A stretch of DNA of 10,839 nt from Myxococcales bacterium. Its GTDB lineage: Bacteria > Myxococcota_A > Polyangia > Polyangiales > Houyiibacteriaceae. The translations under genes were made by a program, and so were the position numbers. Below the pieces are notes generated by a model. The model was not told where the DNA came from. It searched no databases and saw only the letters and a program-made list of their open reading frames with translations. Of the stretch, positions 1-7,899 are shown in pieces (the stretch's first letter is position 1; every line of letters begins with the position of its first letter). The stretch is from assembly GCA_020354595.1 (NCBI GenBank), contig CP070650.1, positions 1,128,674 to 1,139,512 on the forward strand, in the 5' to 3' direction.

Positions 1-1053
1 CACCCAACCCGCATCCTCGAGCTCGGAGCCGAGCATGTGTGGTGCCCGTGGGTGGCTCCGCAGGTACGTGAGAATCGGCTCCAGCGCTTCGATCGTCTCG
101 TCCAAAGTCAGGGCCCGCTCCGCGCCCAGAAGCGCGAGTGTGACGACCGCCGTTGGAATCGCCGGCGTGGCGCGATTGATGCGGTGACATACCTCGAGAG
201 CGAGCCGTTCGACCTCTTGCCCTTTTGCACGTGGGTCTGCATCGAGCTCTCGGATGCGTTTCCGCATTTCCATAGGCTCACCGAAATCGATGCGCACGGT
301 GCTCATTCGGCCCGGCTGCGTTCGAGCGAAACGCAGCAACCAGCCGATGCCTTCAGGCTTCTTACTGCCGCCAAGAGCTTCCGCGGTCATCGTCGCGACC
401 TCCGCGAGTTGCTCGTAGACGACGGAGACGGGGACGACGATGGGATCAGGCCCCTCGCTGTTCCGCACCGCGTCGACGACGTATCGGAGAGCTCCGTATC
501 GGGGCGGCCGAAGCTTACCCATCCGGGAACGACCGCCCTCGATCGACCATGTCAGGTTCTGACCGGACGCGACGATGTACCCGAGGTACGAGCGTAGCGC
601 GAATCGATAGATTGGGTCGTCGTGCGTACTCCGGCGGATATAGAGCACCCCCGCACGTCGCAGAATCGGCCCGATCGGCCAGAAATCGAGGTTATCACCA
701 CCGAGCACGAACGCCGGCTGGATGCCCGCCTCCTGAGCCACCTGCTCGAGGTAGAACATGTCGAGGTAGGAGCGGTGGGAGGGAAGCCAGAGGATCGCGT
801 GCTCGGCATCGAGCTCACGCAACCGGCGCAATGTTTCGTGATCGGCGTCGATTCGATAGCGGCGCGACAAGAGCGCACCGATTCCTCGGTAAGCAGCGAC
901 CGCGGTCGAATCATGTCGAGCGATCATCTCTCCAAACGAGCGCACCGCGAGACGCTCGACTTCATCACGCGGCTTGCCGAGCTGATGCGCCAGCGTGGAC
1001 AGTCCTTCCTGGAAGCGTTCGGTGCCGAGGATATCTCGAACGATCGGATCCAT
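1..1053 (-). CDS. plsB: PlsB-type glycerol-3-phosphate acyltransferase, 3' end cut by window edge
   Basis: This would transfer a fatty acyl group to position 1 of glycerol-3-phosphate, the first step of membrane phospholipid synthesis, at the inner membrane. The frame is open for 351 codons to the window edge, so the C-terminus is missing. All four acyltransferase motifs are visible: HRSYLD at residues 93-98 (the HX4D catalytic pair), GVLYIRRS at 135-142, EGGRSRMGKLRPP at 172-184 and VVPVSVVYEQ at 206-215. The segment near 292-310 (INRATPAIPTAVVTLALL) is also PlsB-like. The ATG at 1053 is fixed by an in-frame stop at 1075-1077; AGAGGGA lies 8 nt upstream. It starts 2 nt after the fusion gene's stop, so the two are probably co-translated. 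The catalytic His is at 93, against 306 in E. coli PlsB, so the N-terminal region is about 200 residues shorter. It could instead be a dihydroxyacetone-phosphate acyltransferase relative. Confidence 0.88.
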   Translation of the reverse strand, partial: MDPIVRDILGTERFQEGLSTLAHQLGKPRDEVERLAVRSFGEMIARHDSTAVAAYRGIGALLSRRYRIDADHETLRRLRELDAEHAILWLPSHRSYLDMFYLEQVAQEAGIQPAFVLGGDNLDFWPIGPILRRAGVLYIRRSTHDDPIYRFALRSYLGYIVASGQNLTWSIEGGRSRMGKLRPPRYGALRYVVDAVRNSEGPDPIVVPVSVVYEQLAEVATMTAEALGGSKKPEGIGWLLRFARTQPGRMSTVRIDFGEPMEMRKRIRELDADPRAKGQEVERLALEVCHRINRATPAIPTAVVTLALLGAERALTLDETIEALEPILTYLRSHPRAPHMLGSELEDAGWV

Positions 1054-1055
1054 GA

Positions 1056-2492
1056 TCAGAGTCCCTCTTCCGACTCATCGAGGATCTCGATGTACCGGTT
1101 GCGCACGTCCTCGATATGGTGCTCTAGCGTGTCGAGCGTCCACGACGACGTGGCGATCGGCTCAAGGACGACGGCTTCGACCACCGCCGGTCGAACGATC
1201 GCGGCGCCCTTGGGGAGCGCGTCGAGCACGTTGCGAAACACGATGGGAACGATCGGGACGCCGGCCTCCATAGCCAAGCGAAACGCACCCTTCTTGAACG
1301 GGCCGACCGTCGGAGTTTTCGAGCGGGTGCCCTCGGGCGCGATAATCAAGGAACGCCCGTGTCGAAGCGCCTCCACCGCCGGACCGAGCGCTTGGATGGC
1401 CTTGGCTGTGTTCGAACGGTCGACGAAAACGACGCCAGAGGCGCGGAACAGCGGCCCAAATACGGGATTGTTCCGGAGCTCCTGCTTGGCGATCCCGGTG
1501 AAGTCTCGTCGCAGCATCTTGAGGAGCAGGATCATCTCGAGCCCGCTCTGATGATTGAAGATGAACACGGCGGGCCTGTGTGACCACAAATGCTCCTCGC
1601 CTTCGACCCGTAGATCGATTCCGGCGGCTGACGCGGCAACATCACCCCAGACCGAGCCCATGACGTTGAACGCTTCGCGCTTCGACCGATTGAGCAGACC
1701 CGCTGCGACACCAAAGCCCACCGAAGGCGCCAGCGCGGTGTAGAGTAATCCGGTGCGAACGACATCGCCGACCGTCGGCGTGCCGCGGCTCGTGAACCTG
1801 CGCACCGGCCACTGACGCTCCTTCGCGATCTGTGCGAGCCGGCGCGTGGGATTGAGCGGACGAGGACGACCGACGATTTCGAACAACGGTAGGTCTTCGT
1901 GACTATCCGAGTAGAAATAGCTCTGCTCGAGATCCAGATCGTACTTGGCGCTCAGGCTACGGGCAGCCTCGGCCTTCCCGTCGCCGTAGCACGTGGGCCG
2001 AACGACACCTCCCGTCAGCACTCCGTCTTCCACGGCGAGGCGAGTGAACAGCACGTCCTCGATGCCAAGCTCCTTGGCCACAGGGTCCGCTTGATATCGC
2101 GTGGCCGAGGTGATGATCGCCACCGTGTGGCCCATGTCTTGGTGCGCTTTCACCAGGGCGCGAGACTCGGGGTAGATCTCGGTGGCGAGATACTGGTCGA
2201 AAGCGCGCTGGCCGGCTTCTTCGAGAACGCTCTCCTTCATTCCTCGATATACCGCCGAGGTCGCGGTCACGAACGACGAGAACCCCATCTTTCCGAGAGA
2301 GAACGAAAGGGTGGCGCGAGCCGAGTCGAGTAGATCGCGCGGGGAAAGCCGGCCCGACGAGAACTGATCACGCGTGAAAGCCGTCGCGGAAAACCCAGCA
2401 AAGAGGGTTTGGTCGAGGTCGAAGAAGGCGCCGACTCGCGAGCCGGGCGGCCCGGTGCGAATCTCGTGGGTGAGCTGCTCGTGAAGAGTCAT
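1056..2492 (-). CDS. HAD-IB phosphatase fused to PlsC-type 1-acylglycerol-3-phosphate acyltransferase
   Basis: This is a 478-residue two-domain protein. Residues 20-240 are a SerB-like HAD phosphatase: nucleophile motif DLDQT at 25-29, ITSAT at 127-131, Lys173 in GDGK, and the acidic motif SDSHED at 195-200. A hydrophobic stretch at about 248-267 links it to a PlsC-type acyltransferase domain at about 300-465, with NHQSGLE at 313-319, VVFVDRS at 354-360, PEGTRS at 386-391 and VPIVPIVFRN at 412-421. The second half would acylate lysophosphatidate to phosphatidate; the phosphatase substrate is unknown. I recall the same fusion in mycobacteria (Rv2483c, named plsC) beside plsB2. I chose the ATG at 2492 because it puts the HAD motif near the N-terminus and avoids the upstream gene; a start at 2678 would overlap that gene by about 140 bp. 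Oddity: the catalytic motif reads HX4E (codon GAG) instead of HX4D. Confidence 0.87.
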   Translation of the reverse strand: MTLHEQLTHEIRTGPPGSRVGAFFDLDQTLFAGFSATAFTRDQFSSGRLSPRDLLDSARATLSFSLGKMGFSSFVTATSAVYRGMKESVLEEAGQRAFDQYLATEIYPESRALVKAHQDMGHTVAIITSATRYQADPVAKELGIEDVLFTRLAVEDGVLTGGVVRPTCYGDGKAEAARSLSAKYDLDLEQSYFYSDSHEDLPLFEIVGRPRPLNPTRRLAQIAKERQWPVRRFTSRGTPTVGDVVRTGLLYTALAPSVGFGVAAGLLNRSKREAFNVMGSVWGDVAASAAGIDLRVEGEEHLWSHRPAVFIFNHQSGLEMILLLKMLRRDFTGIAKQELRNNPVFGPLFRASGVVFVDRSNTAKAIQALGPAVEALRHGRSLIIAPEGTRSKTPTVGPFKKGAFRLAMEAGVPIVPIVFRNVLDALPKGAAIVRPAVVEAVVLEPIATSSWTLDTLEHHIEDVRNRYIEILDESEEGL

Positions 2493-2535
2493 GCCGGGCC
2501 GCTGAGCATACCCCAAGAGGGCTCGGATTTGATCC

Positions 2536-3786
2536 TTAGACCGCGAAGCGCTGCCGATAGTCGGTGAACACGTTCTGAATTGCCGCCTCGGTGAGGCCGT
2601 AGTCGGCGATATCGTAGTTGTGCTCTCCGAACTGGGCTGTCGGCTCCTCGGCGATTCGCGCGCTGAGCCTCGCAGCAACCTCGTCGTCGAATGGCAGGTC
2701 GAACACGCGGTAGATCTCTTCGACGATTTCGAGCGGTCGCGACACCAGATCGCTCAACCGCACGTCGTGTATCTGAGCGTCGGGAAACTCCGCTCTAGCC
2801 TGCAGGCCACGCTCGATCCCGAGCCGGGAATACTCTAGCCAAAAGCTTCCCACTTCGTGCAAGTCGAGGCTCCGCCGGAACTTGGAAGCGATTCGGGCGT
2901 TCAGGCTGCACTGCGAACCGATTGTGTGGACCAGGCTGCGATGCGTTTGGATCACACGCGCGTCGGGGTAGACCGTGAGGAGCGCTTTCAGGTTCCATAG
3001 ATGCCAGGGGCACTTCAACAGCCAGCGCTCGGCGGACCTCTGTGCTGAGAGCACTTGAAGCTGTCGCTTGTGCCACTGGTAGGGCTCCACCATGTCCCAG
3101 TCGAGCATGCGCATGCCGTATTGATAGTCACCGATGCCGACGAAGAACTTCATGATCGCCATGTCGTTCTCCAGCAGGAAGAAGTCCTCCTCGTAGGCGT
3201 CCGTGAAGACCTTGTGGACCTCTTCTTGCTCGGGGACCATCATGTGGTCCATCGCGACTTCGTGGCTCCCGCGCCATCGGCGCCACCTGGCGTCGCCGAT
3301 GAGGTCGCGCCGGCGCCCGACGGGGTGAGCGAGCTCCCACGTGCGTGCGGCACGGTTCGTCTCGTCAGCGCCGAGGACGTTGTGAAGAAACGTCGTCCCC
3401 GTCCGGAAGAGGCCCGTGATGATGATGGGGCGATCGATGTCGATGTCCTCGATGTCGGGACGTTGCTTGAGCAGCTCCACCAAGCGGAGCCGGTTGCCCA
3501 GGTGCCAGTTTAGAATGTAGCGAACCGCGAAATGACCTAGGGCATTCCAATCGACGGCTGATACGCTGTCGACGGTTTCATCGAGGCGCTTCAAGACGCC
3601 CGTACCGCCGTAGTCGTGGAGCCCGTTGAGTCGCTCGGCCAAGGCCTTGGCCCGCTTCGCATCGATGGGAAGAAGCTGACGTCTCACCGGATCGGCGAGG
3701 CGAGTGAAGACCGACAGCGGGAACGGCGGTCCCAATGAGTTCATCGTCTGGCTCAAGCCAACCCCCGGTAACGATCCAGCCTCCAT
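2536..3786 (-). CDS. Sulfotransferase family protein (PAPS-dependent type)
   Basis: This 416-residue protein has the 5'-phosphosulfate-binding loop of sulfotransferases, ITGLFRTGTTFLHNVLG at about 123-139 (the G-x-x-R-T-G-T-T pattern). It also has the 3'-phosphate-binding segment VIQTHRSLVHTIGS at about 278-291, with Arg283 and Ser291. The family moves a sulfuryl group from PAPS to a hydroxyl or amine; bacterial members of this length often act on lipids, sterols or glycans. No signal peptide or clear membrane helix is visible, so it is probably cytosolic. It is first in a minus-strand operon: the HAD-PlsC fusion starts 43 nt after its TAA. That makes a lipid acceptor likely, but this is an inference. 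The ATG at 3786 has a GGG-containing purine stretch just upstream; Met15 (3744) is an alternative start with no better ribosome site. The exact acceptor cannot be read from the sequence. Confidence 0.85.
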   Translation of the reverse strand: MEAGSLPGVGLSQTMNSLGPPFPLSVFTRLADPVRRQLLPIDAKRAKALAERLNGLHDYGGTGVLKRLDETVDSVSAVDWNALGHFAVRYILNWHLGNRLRLVELLKQRPDIEDIDIDRPIIITGLFRTGTTFLHNVLGADETNRAARTWELAHPVGRRRDLIGDARWRRWRGSHEVAMDHMMVPEQEEVHKVFTDAYEEDFFLLENDMAIMKFFVGIGDYQYGMRMLDWDMVEPYQWHKRQLQVLSAQRSAERWLLKCPWHLWNLKALLTVYPDARVIQTHRSLVHTIGSQCSLNARIASKFRRSLDLHEVGSFWLEYSRLGIERGLQARAEFPDAQIHDVRLSDLVSRPLEIVEEIYRVFDLPFDDEVAARLSARIAEEPTAQFGEHNYDIADYGLTEAAIQNVFTDYRQRFAV

Positions 3787-3876
3787 TACCCTGATCGGTC
3801 ACGTCGATTTCGTCAATCTATCGTCGGGTTTCCACGCCTCTCGAAGGGAATCACTGATACAAAGCGGTCGTAGACC
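3787..3876. other. Divergent intergenic region, probable two-way promoter zone
   Basis: These 90 bp separate the start of the minus-strand sulfotransferase operon from the start of the plus-strand dehydrogenase, so promoters for both should lie here. I looked for -35/-10 pairs on both strands. I found only a TTGACG on the minus strand with no matching -10 at 16-18 bp, and no clear palindrome. No promoter is claimed. Confidence 0.3.
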
Positions 3877-4923
3877 ATGGAGTCCAACGACCAGAAGCTC
3901 AAAGTCATCCAGTGGTACACGGGCGAAATCGGCAGGCACCAGATTCGCACAATCGCTCGCTCGCCGTTGTTCGAGCTCGTTGGCGCATTCGTACATCACA
4001 GAGAGAAGAGCGGCGTCGATGCGGGGACGATTGCGGGCATCGAGCCACTCGGAGTCATCGCCACCAACGATGTGGAAGAGATTCTCGCACTCGACGCGGA
4101 CTGCGTGCTCTACAACCCCCCGACCGAGCGGTACGACGAGATCATCCGTATTCTCGCGAGCGGAAAGAACGTCATCAGCATCATCGCCGGATGGAACCCG
4201 AAGACGCGCAAGAGCTTCGCTGACGTGTTGAAGGCTTGCGAGATCGGTCAGTCGTCCCTCTATGGGACGGGCTTGAATCCCGGCCTCAGCTACGAGCTCG
4301 CGTTGCTCGGCTCGTCGATCTGCACCGATGTAGATTCAATCTACATCAAGACGTGCGAGCCGCAGTCGACGTTGAGTGAGGTGTTCCTGCGCATGTTCGG
4401 CTTCGGCAAGACGGAGGAAGAGCTCGCGAGCGGCGCCCGGAGCGCGTACGGCATCTTTGCCCGAAGTCTCCATCAAGTGACCGATCTACTGTGTGAAGAG
4501 CTCTCGTTGCCGCATGATGGGACGAGCTTCTCGTACGAGTTTGAACCTGCGACCCAGGACTACGAGGACAAGGTCATCGTCAGGAAGGGAACGATGGCCG
4601 GCCTTCTCTTGAAGGCGTCGACGACGAACGAGGGCGCGCCTGTGGCGACCATCGAGCTACGGTTCTTGCTCGGACCGGAGTATGTGCGCGAGTCGTGGCT
4701 CGGCGACGGGCCGAGCCAAGGCTGGATCGAAGTCGATGTGCGAGGAACGCCCGGAAGCAGGCTCACCCATGAGATCTACGCGGACGACCACTTGATCGGC
4801 ACGTGGGCTACCGGAACCAAAGCGATTCACGCGATCCCCTTCGTATGCGCCGCCAAACCGGGTCTGGTTTCGCCCGTGGACCTTCCGTTAGCACGCATGC
4901 TCCCACTCGAAAAACGGGCCTGA
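3877..4923 (+). CDS. DapB-like NAD(P)-dependent amine dehydrogenase family protein
   Basis: This 348-residue protein opens with a Rossmann nucleotide-binding segment, KVIQWYTGEIGRHQIR at 9-24. It continues with ELVGAFVHHREKSGVDAG (33-50), ALDADCVLYNPP (71-82) and TGLNPGL (131-137). This layout matches proteins annotated as dihydrodipicolinate reductase-like or 2,4-diaminopentanoate dehydrogenase-like, which are abundant in mycobacteria and related lipid-degrading bacteria. Most have no known substrate and are unlikely to act in lysine synthesis. The first glycine of the usual GxGxxG is Tyr14 here (YTGEIG), a position that varies in this group as I recall it. The ATG is the first in frame, but no good Shine-Dalgarno sequence precedes it. 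It stands alone on the plus strand, divergent from the sulfotransferase and convergent with the luciferase-like gene. Its last codons lie inside a strong hairpin. Confidence 0.75.
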   Translation: MESNDQKLKVIQWYTGEIGRHQIRTIARSPLFELVGAFVHHREKSGVDAGTIAGIEPLGVIATNDVEEILALDADCVLYNPPTERYDEIIRILASGKNVISIIAGWNPKTRKSFADVLKACEIGQSSLYGTGLNPGLSYELALLGSSICTDVDSIYIKTCEPQSTLSEVFLRMFGFGKTEEELASGARSAYGIFARSLHQVTDLLCEELSLPHDGTSFSYEFEPATQDYEDKVIVRKGTMAGLLLKASTTNEGAPVATIELRFLLGPEYVRESWLGDGPSQGWIEVDVRGTPGSRLTHEIYADDHLIGTWATGTKAIHAIPFVCAAKPGLVSPVDLPLARMLPLEKRA

Positions 4924-4935
4924 CCCCGTTTTTCG
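4908..4935. terminator. Bidirectional hairpin terminator between convergent genes, possibly a REP-like palindrome
   Basis: CGAAAAACGGG at 4908-4918 pairs perfectly over 11 bp with CCCGTTTTTCG at 4925-4935 around a 6-nt loop. The plus-strand gene's TGA lies at the loop, and the minus-strand gene's stop begins 3 bp beyond the hairpin. A GC core followed by five T in either direction suits Rho-independent termination both ways. The core, rich in GGGTCAGGCCC on the minus strand, also resembles dispersed palindromes I recall from other genomes. Confidence 0.7.
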
Positions 4936-4937
4936 GG

Positions 4938-5807
4938 CTAGCGGTATTTGCCGAGCACGGTGTCGGCGTACATCTCGATCGATTGCAGCTTGGTCTCGAG
5001 GCTCGTCGTGTCCTCTTGGTACGGCGCGCGAAACCCGATGACCGCGTCCGTGACCCCGAGATCCTCGAGCTGGCGCAAGCCGTCGGGCGTGAGGGCCAAA
5101 TAAGACGCTGCGTGGATCTCGAACGGCCGGCTCTCGACGCCGCGCTCTTTTCGCAATTCGTGGAGCTTCGCGATCATCATCTCAAGCTCCTGCTGGTCTC
5201 CACCGGCGTGCATCCAACCATCGCCGATGGTGACGGCGCGGCGAAGGGCGGCGTCCGAGTGCCCGCCGATCAGCAGCGGAATCGGCTTGGTCGGCGCCGG
5301 GGCCATCTTGATCGACTGGAGTTGAAAGACCTCCCCTTCGTAGCTGAAAAAGTCCCCCGCCGTGAGGCCTCGAATCATCTCCATCATCTCGTTCATGCGC
5401 TTGCCGCGGCCCTTCCACGGCACGTCGCAGATGTCGTAATCCTCGGGCCATGGGCTCAATCCAATACCGAGGCTGAACCGGTTGCCGCTCATCACCGCGA
5501 CCGACATCGCCTGCTTTGCAACCAGCACGGGATGCCGAATTGGAAGCTTCACGACGAACGTGTGGAACCGAAGCGTCTTCGTCACTGCGGCAAGCGCTGT
5601 GGCCAGAACGAACGGATCGATGAAAGGGGCGCCGTCGAGGAACTCTCGGTTGCCGTCGGGTGTGTACGGGTACTTGGAGTCGGAGTGCTCCGGATAGGCG
5701 ACGGAGTCGGGAATCACGAACGCGTCGAACCCAGCTGCCTCCGCGACTTGCGCCAACGGAGCGTAATGCGCCGGATCACACATGGCTTCGGCAAAGGCAA
5801 TTCGCAT
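4938..5807 (-). CDS. Luciferase-like (LLM class) flavin/F420-dependent oxidoreductase
   Basis: This 289-residue protein has the layout of the bacterial luciferase-like TIM-barrel family: an N-terminal strand and helix (MRIAFAEA ... AEAAGFDAFVIPDSV, 1-36) and the segment LRFHTFVVKLPIRHPVLVAKQAMSVAVMSGNRFSLGIG (79-116). Then come a GRGKRMNEMMEMIRGL region (133-148) and PIPLLIGGHSDAALRRAV (175-192). The segment HPVLVAKQ followed by SGNRFSLGIG is typical of F420-using members of this superfamily, though FMNH2 use cannot be excluded from sequence. It would oxidise or reduce a small organic substrate that is not identifiable here. The ATG at 5807 lies 31 nt after the AtuA-family stop, so the two are probably one transcript; the site upstream (CCAGGGCC) is weak. 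Its stop abuts the shared hairpin. Confidence 0.85.
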   Translation of the reverse strand: MRIAFAEAMCDPAHYAPLAQVAEAAGFDAFVIPDSVAYPEHSDSKYPYTPDGNREFLDGAPFIDPFVLATALAAVTKTLRFHTFVVKLPIRHPVLVAKQAMSVAVMSGNRFSLGIGLSPWPEDYDICDVPWKGRGKRMNEMMEMIRGLTAGDFFSYEGEVFQLQSIKMAPAPTKPIPLLIGGHSDAALRRAVTIGDGWMHAGGDQQELEMMIAKLHELRKERGVESRPFEIHAASYLALTPDGLRQLEDLGVTDAVIGFRAPYQEDTTSLETKLQSIEMYADTVLGKYR

Positions 5808-5838
5808 GGCCCTGGTTCTGGTCTCCTCGTGCCCCGAG

Positions 5839-7683
5839 TCAAGGATGGGTGGTCAATCTCTCCCGTGCCTGCTCGACCTCGGGGACTTCGACCAACGCGG
5901 GGTGCGCGAGCATGGCTGCCGAAACCAGAATCGGGATGTCGAGTAACTGCTGTGCGTACGCCTTGCCTTGCGGGTCGAATCGCAGCGATGAAATCCCACC
6001 CCCGCCGAGCGCGTCGCGAAGCACGAAGTTGAACGCTTGGATCCCCGGGACCTCGTAGCGCCGGACGGACCCTTCGATGCGGTGGGCGAGCCAGCCCGCC
6101 ACCCGCTTCTCCGTGAGCTGTTCACGCAAGATGTGGACGAAATCGGGATGCCTTGCGCGAACGCCGATGTTTGCGTCGGCGCCCTTGTCGCCGCTCCGCG
6201 CGTGCGCAATGGCGATGAGCGGAAGCTCGACGGGGTCTTCGAGTGGAAAGGTCGTCCTTTGCACGGGTGGCCGCTCGGTTTCGGGAGCAGGAGGCCGCGG
6301 AACGGGCTCCTCGTAGTCGAGCATCTCGCCATCGAGGTGGATCGAGGCATTGAGACGCTCGCGCGGTACGAGATAGCTCCGCAATCGGACGGGCGGTGTG
6401 GGCTTGGGGAGCCCTCGCCCACCGGCGGTCAGACCGGGGACGGCCATTCCAAACGAGCCGAGCTCACGGACGATGGCCGACAGCGCCTCACGCGAGTCGT
6501 GGTGGAGCGCGATCTTCACGACGACCTCGCGAGCCGACTGGGCTCTCGAATGCGGTCCATAGGTGCTCTCCGCTCCGAGAATTTCGATGTCCACATCGCG
6601 AAGCGCGTCGAACCCCTCGCGCTCGAGCAACCGCTCGGCCCGGCGGATGAAGTCGTTGCCGAAGCGCTTGGCCTTCTTAGCCGCGTCGCGGCCACCGATG
6701 AACAACAAGCCGAGCACTTTGTAACCGTCGACGACTTGTGCGCAGGCCATGAGCGTGGGCGGGGGCGGCTTTCCGCGAGCGCCTGTGACCTCGACTCGAT
6801 CGGGCCCCACCTGGGCGAGATCCACGTAGCGCCAATCGCACGTCACGTCGGGCAGGAGGTATTCGGACGGATCGCCAATCTCGTACAACAACTGCTCGGA
6901 AACGGTGCGCACGTCCACAAGGCCGCCGGTCCCTTCGGGTTTCGTGAGCACGAACGAACCGTCTGCTCTGCACTCGGCAAGCGGGTAGCCGAGGTCGTGC
7001 CACATCGGGACGTCCTCCCAGTCGGTCAGCAGGCCACCGGTAGACTGCGGCCCGCATTCCAAAAGATGCCCGGCGAGGCTGCCTTGAGCCAGCGCGTCGA
7101 GGTCTTCGGGCCCCCAACCGAACTCGTGGATCAGCGGCCCGAGCGCGAGAGCCGAGTCGACGCAGCGGCCCGTAATGACGATGTCGGCGCCCGCATCGAG
7201 CGCGGCGGCGATCGGCCACGCCCCGAGGTACGCGTTGAAGCTCAGCGGCGCCTCGACGAGCGGCGAGCCGTCGCTCATCTCGGCGAGCCCGAGCTTCCCG
7301 AGCTCACTCATGCGCGAGACGAGGTTGTCGCCCTCGATCCACGCGATGCGAAGCTCTACGCCGGCCTTCGTCGCCATTCGTTGAAGCAAGGTCGCGGCGG
7401 CTCTCGGATTGACACCGCCCGCGTTTGTCACGACCCGCACGCCCTGCTCGCCAATCCGCGGCAGGTCACGGCCGATCATCTGGATCACGTCGGTGGTATA
7501 GCCGAGGGATGGGTCGGCGAGACGCGCCCGCGTGAGGATCCCCATCGTGATCTCTGCCAACGCCTCGAACAGAATGTAGTCACACCGGCCCGAGTCGAGC
7601 AGCTGCGGAGCCGCAAACGAGGTATCCCCCCACGCGCCGGCCGCACCCCCCAAGACCACCTTACGCTCGTCTTTGCGTTTCAC
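5839..7683 (-). CDS. Acyclic terpene utilization AtuA family protein (DUF1446 plus AtuA-like C-terminal domain)
   Basis: This is a 614-residue protein if it starts at the GTG at 7683. The main domain (about 9-470) begins VVLGGAAGAWGDT and contains TNAGGVNPRAAATLL (86-100), FNAYLGAWPIAAALDAGADIVITGRCVDSALALGPLI (149-185) and ECGPQSTGGL (209-218). The C-terminal ferredoxin-like domain carries AHARSGDKGADANIGVRAR (493-511), the signature of the AtuA C-terminus. AtuA lies in the citronellol/geraniol degradation cluster of Pseudomonas; its biochemical role is unsettled, so only the family is assigned. The open frame reaches an ATG at 7908, but those extra 75 residues look non-family and cross the operator repeats. 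The GTG also overlaps the stop of a small upstream frame (GTGA), which suggests translational coupling. The luciferase-like gene follows after 31 nt. Confidence 0.85.
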   Translation of the reverse strand: MKRKDERKVVLGGAAGAWGDTSFAAPQLLDSGRCDYILFEALAEITMGILTRARLADPSLGYTTDVIQMIGRDLPRIGEQGVRVVTNAGGVNPRAAATLLQRMATKAGVELRIAWIEGDNLVSRMSELGKLGLAEMSDGSPLVEAPLSFNAYLGAWPIAAALDAGADIVITGRCVDSALALGPLIHEFGWGPEDLDALAQGSLAGHLLECGPQSTGGLLTDWEDVPMWHDLGYPLAECRADGSFVLTKPEGTGGLVDVRTVSEQLLYEIGDPSEYLLPDVTCDWRYVDLAQVGPDRVEVTGARGKPPPPTLMACAQVVDGYKVLGLLFIGGRDAAKKAKRFGNDFIRRAERLLEREGFDALRDVDIEILGAESTYGPHSRAQSAREVVVKIALHHDSREALSAIVRELGSFGMAVPGLTAGGRGLPKPTPPVRLRSYLVPRERLNASIHLDGEMLDYEEPVPRPPAPETERPPVQRTTFPLEDPVELPLIAIAHARSGDKGADANIGVRARHPDFVHILREQLTEKRVAGWLAHRIEGSVRRYEVPGIQAFNFVLRDALGGGGISSLRFDPQGKAYAQQLLDIPILVSAAMLAHPALVEVPEVEQARERLTTHP

Positions 7684-7814
7684 GGCCCAGTCGTAAGACG
7701 TGGCGAGGCCTGTGTCACGCGCCAGGCGTGTCGCGCCAGCCAGAAGCTGAGCTCCGCTTGGGAGTGCTCCCGGTCGATCTCGCGAGCTTCGACCAATCCG
7801 AGGATGAGCCGCAT
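7680..7814 (-). CDS. Small orphan reading frame coupled to the AtuA-family start
   Basis: I do not recognise this product. The frame gives a 44-residue peptide starting MRLILGLVEAREIDREHSQ and ending ASPRLTTGP. A GTG at 7847 would add 11 residues, and the frame stays open to 7973. Evidence that it is real: its TGA overlaps the GTG of the AtuA gene by one codon step (GTGA), third codon positions are mostly G or C as in the neighbours, and the residues have a helix-like acidic-hydrophobic pattern (LGLVEAREIDREHSQAELSFWLARHAW). It could be a genuine small protein, or the 3' remnant of a longer gene whose 5' part was lost when the toxin-antitoxin module arrived upstream. No Shine-Dalgarno sequence is evident at the ATG. 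Confidence 0.4.
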   Translation of the reverse strand: MRLILGLVEAREIDREHSQAELSFWLARHAWRVTQASPRLTTGP

Positions 7815-7899
7815 GGTTTCGAGGGTCGGCGGTCGAAAGGTAGGCACGAGGGAAGTCTGCGGGGCCGCCCGCTGCCAGGTCCGAGGCTCCCTGAAGAGT

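Noticed and set aside
622..1551. A 309-codon plus-strand open frame crossing the acyltransferase genes
   Set aside because: It spans the junction of two well-supported minus-strand genes and has no recognisable motif; shadow frame.
2493..2678. Longer start of the HAD-PlsC fusion at 2678
   Set aside because: It overlaps the sulfotransferase 3' end by about 140 bp, and the added residues (RSRQPSSESTTT...) are the out-of-frame reading of that gene.
4696..4718. 9-bp perfect inverted repeat TGGCTCGGC / GCCGAGCCA with a 5-nt loop
   Set aside because: It lies inside the dehydrogenase coding region with no T run. In GC-rich coding DNA such stems arise by chance, and the encoded residues fit the protein.
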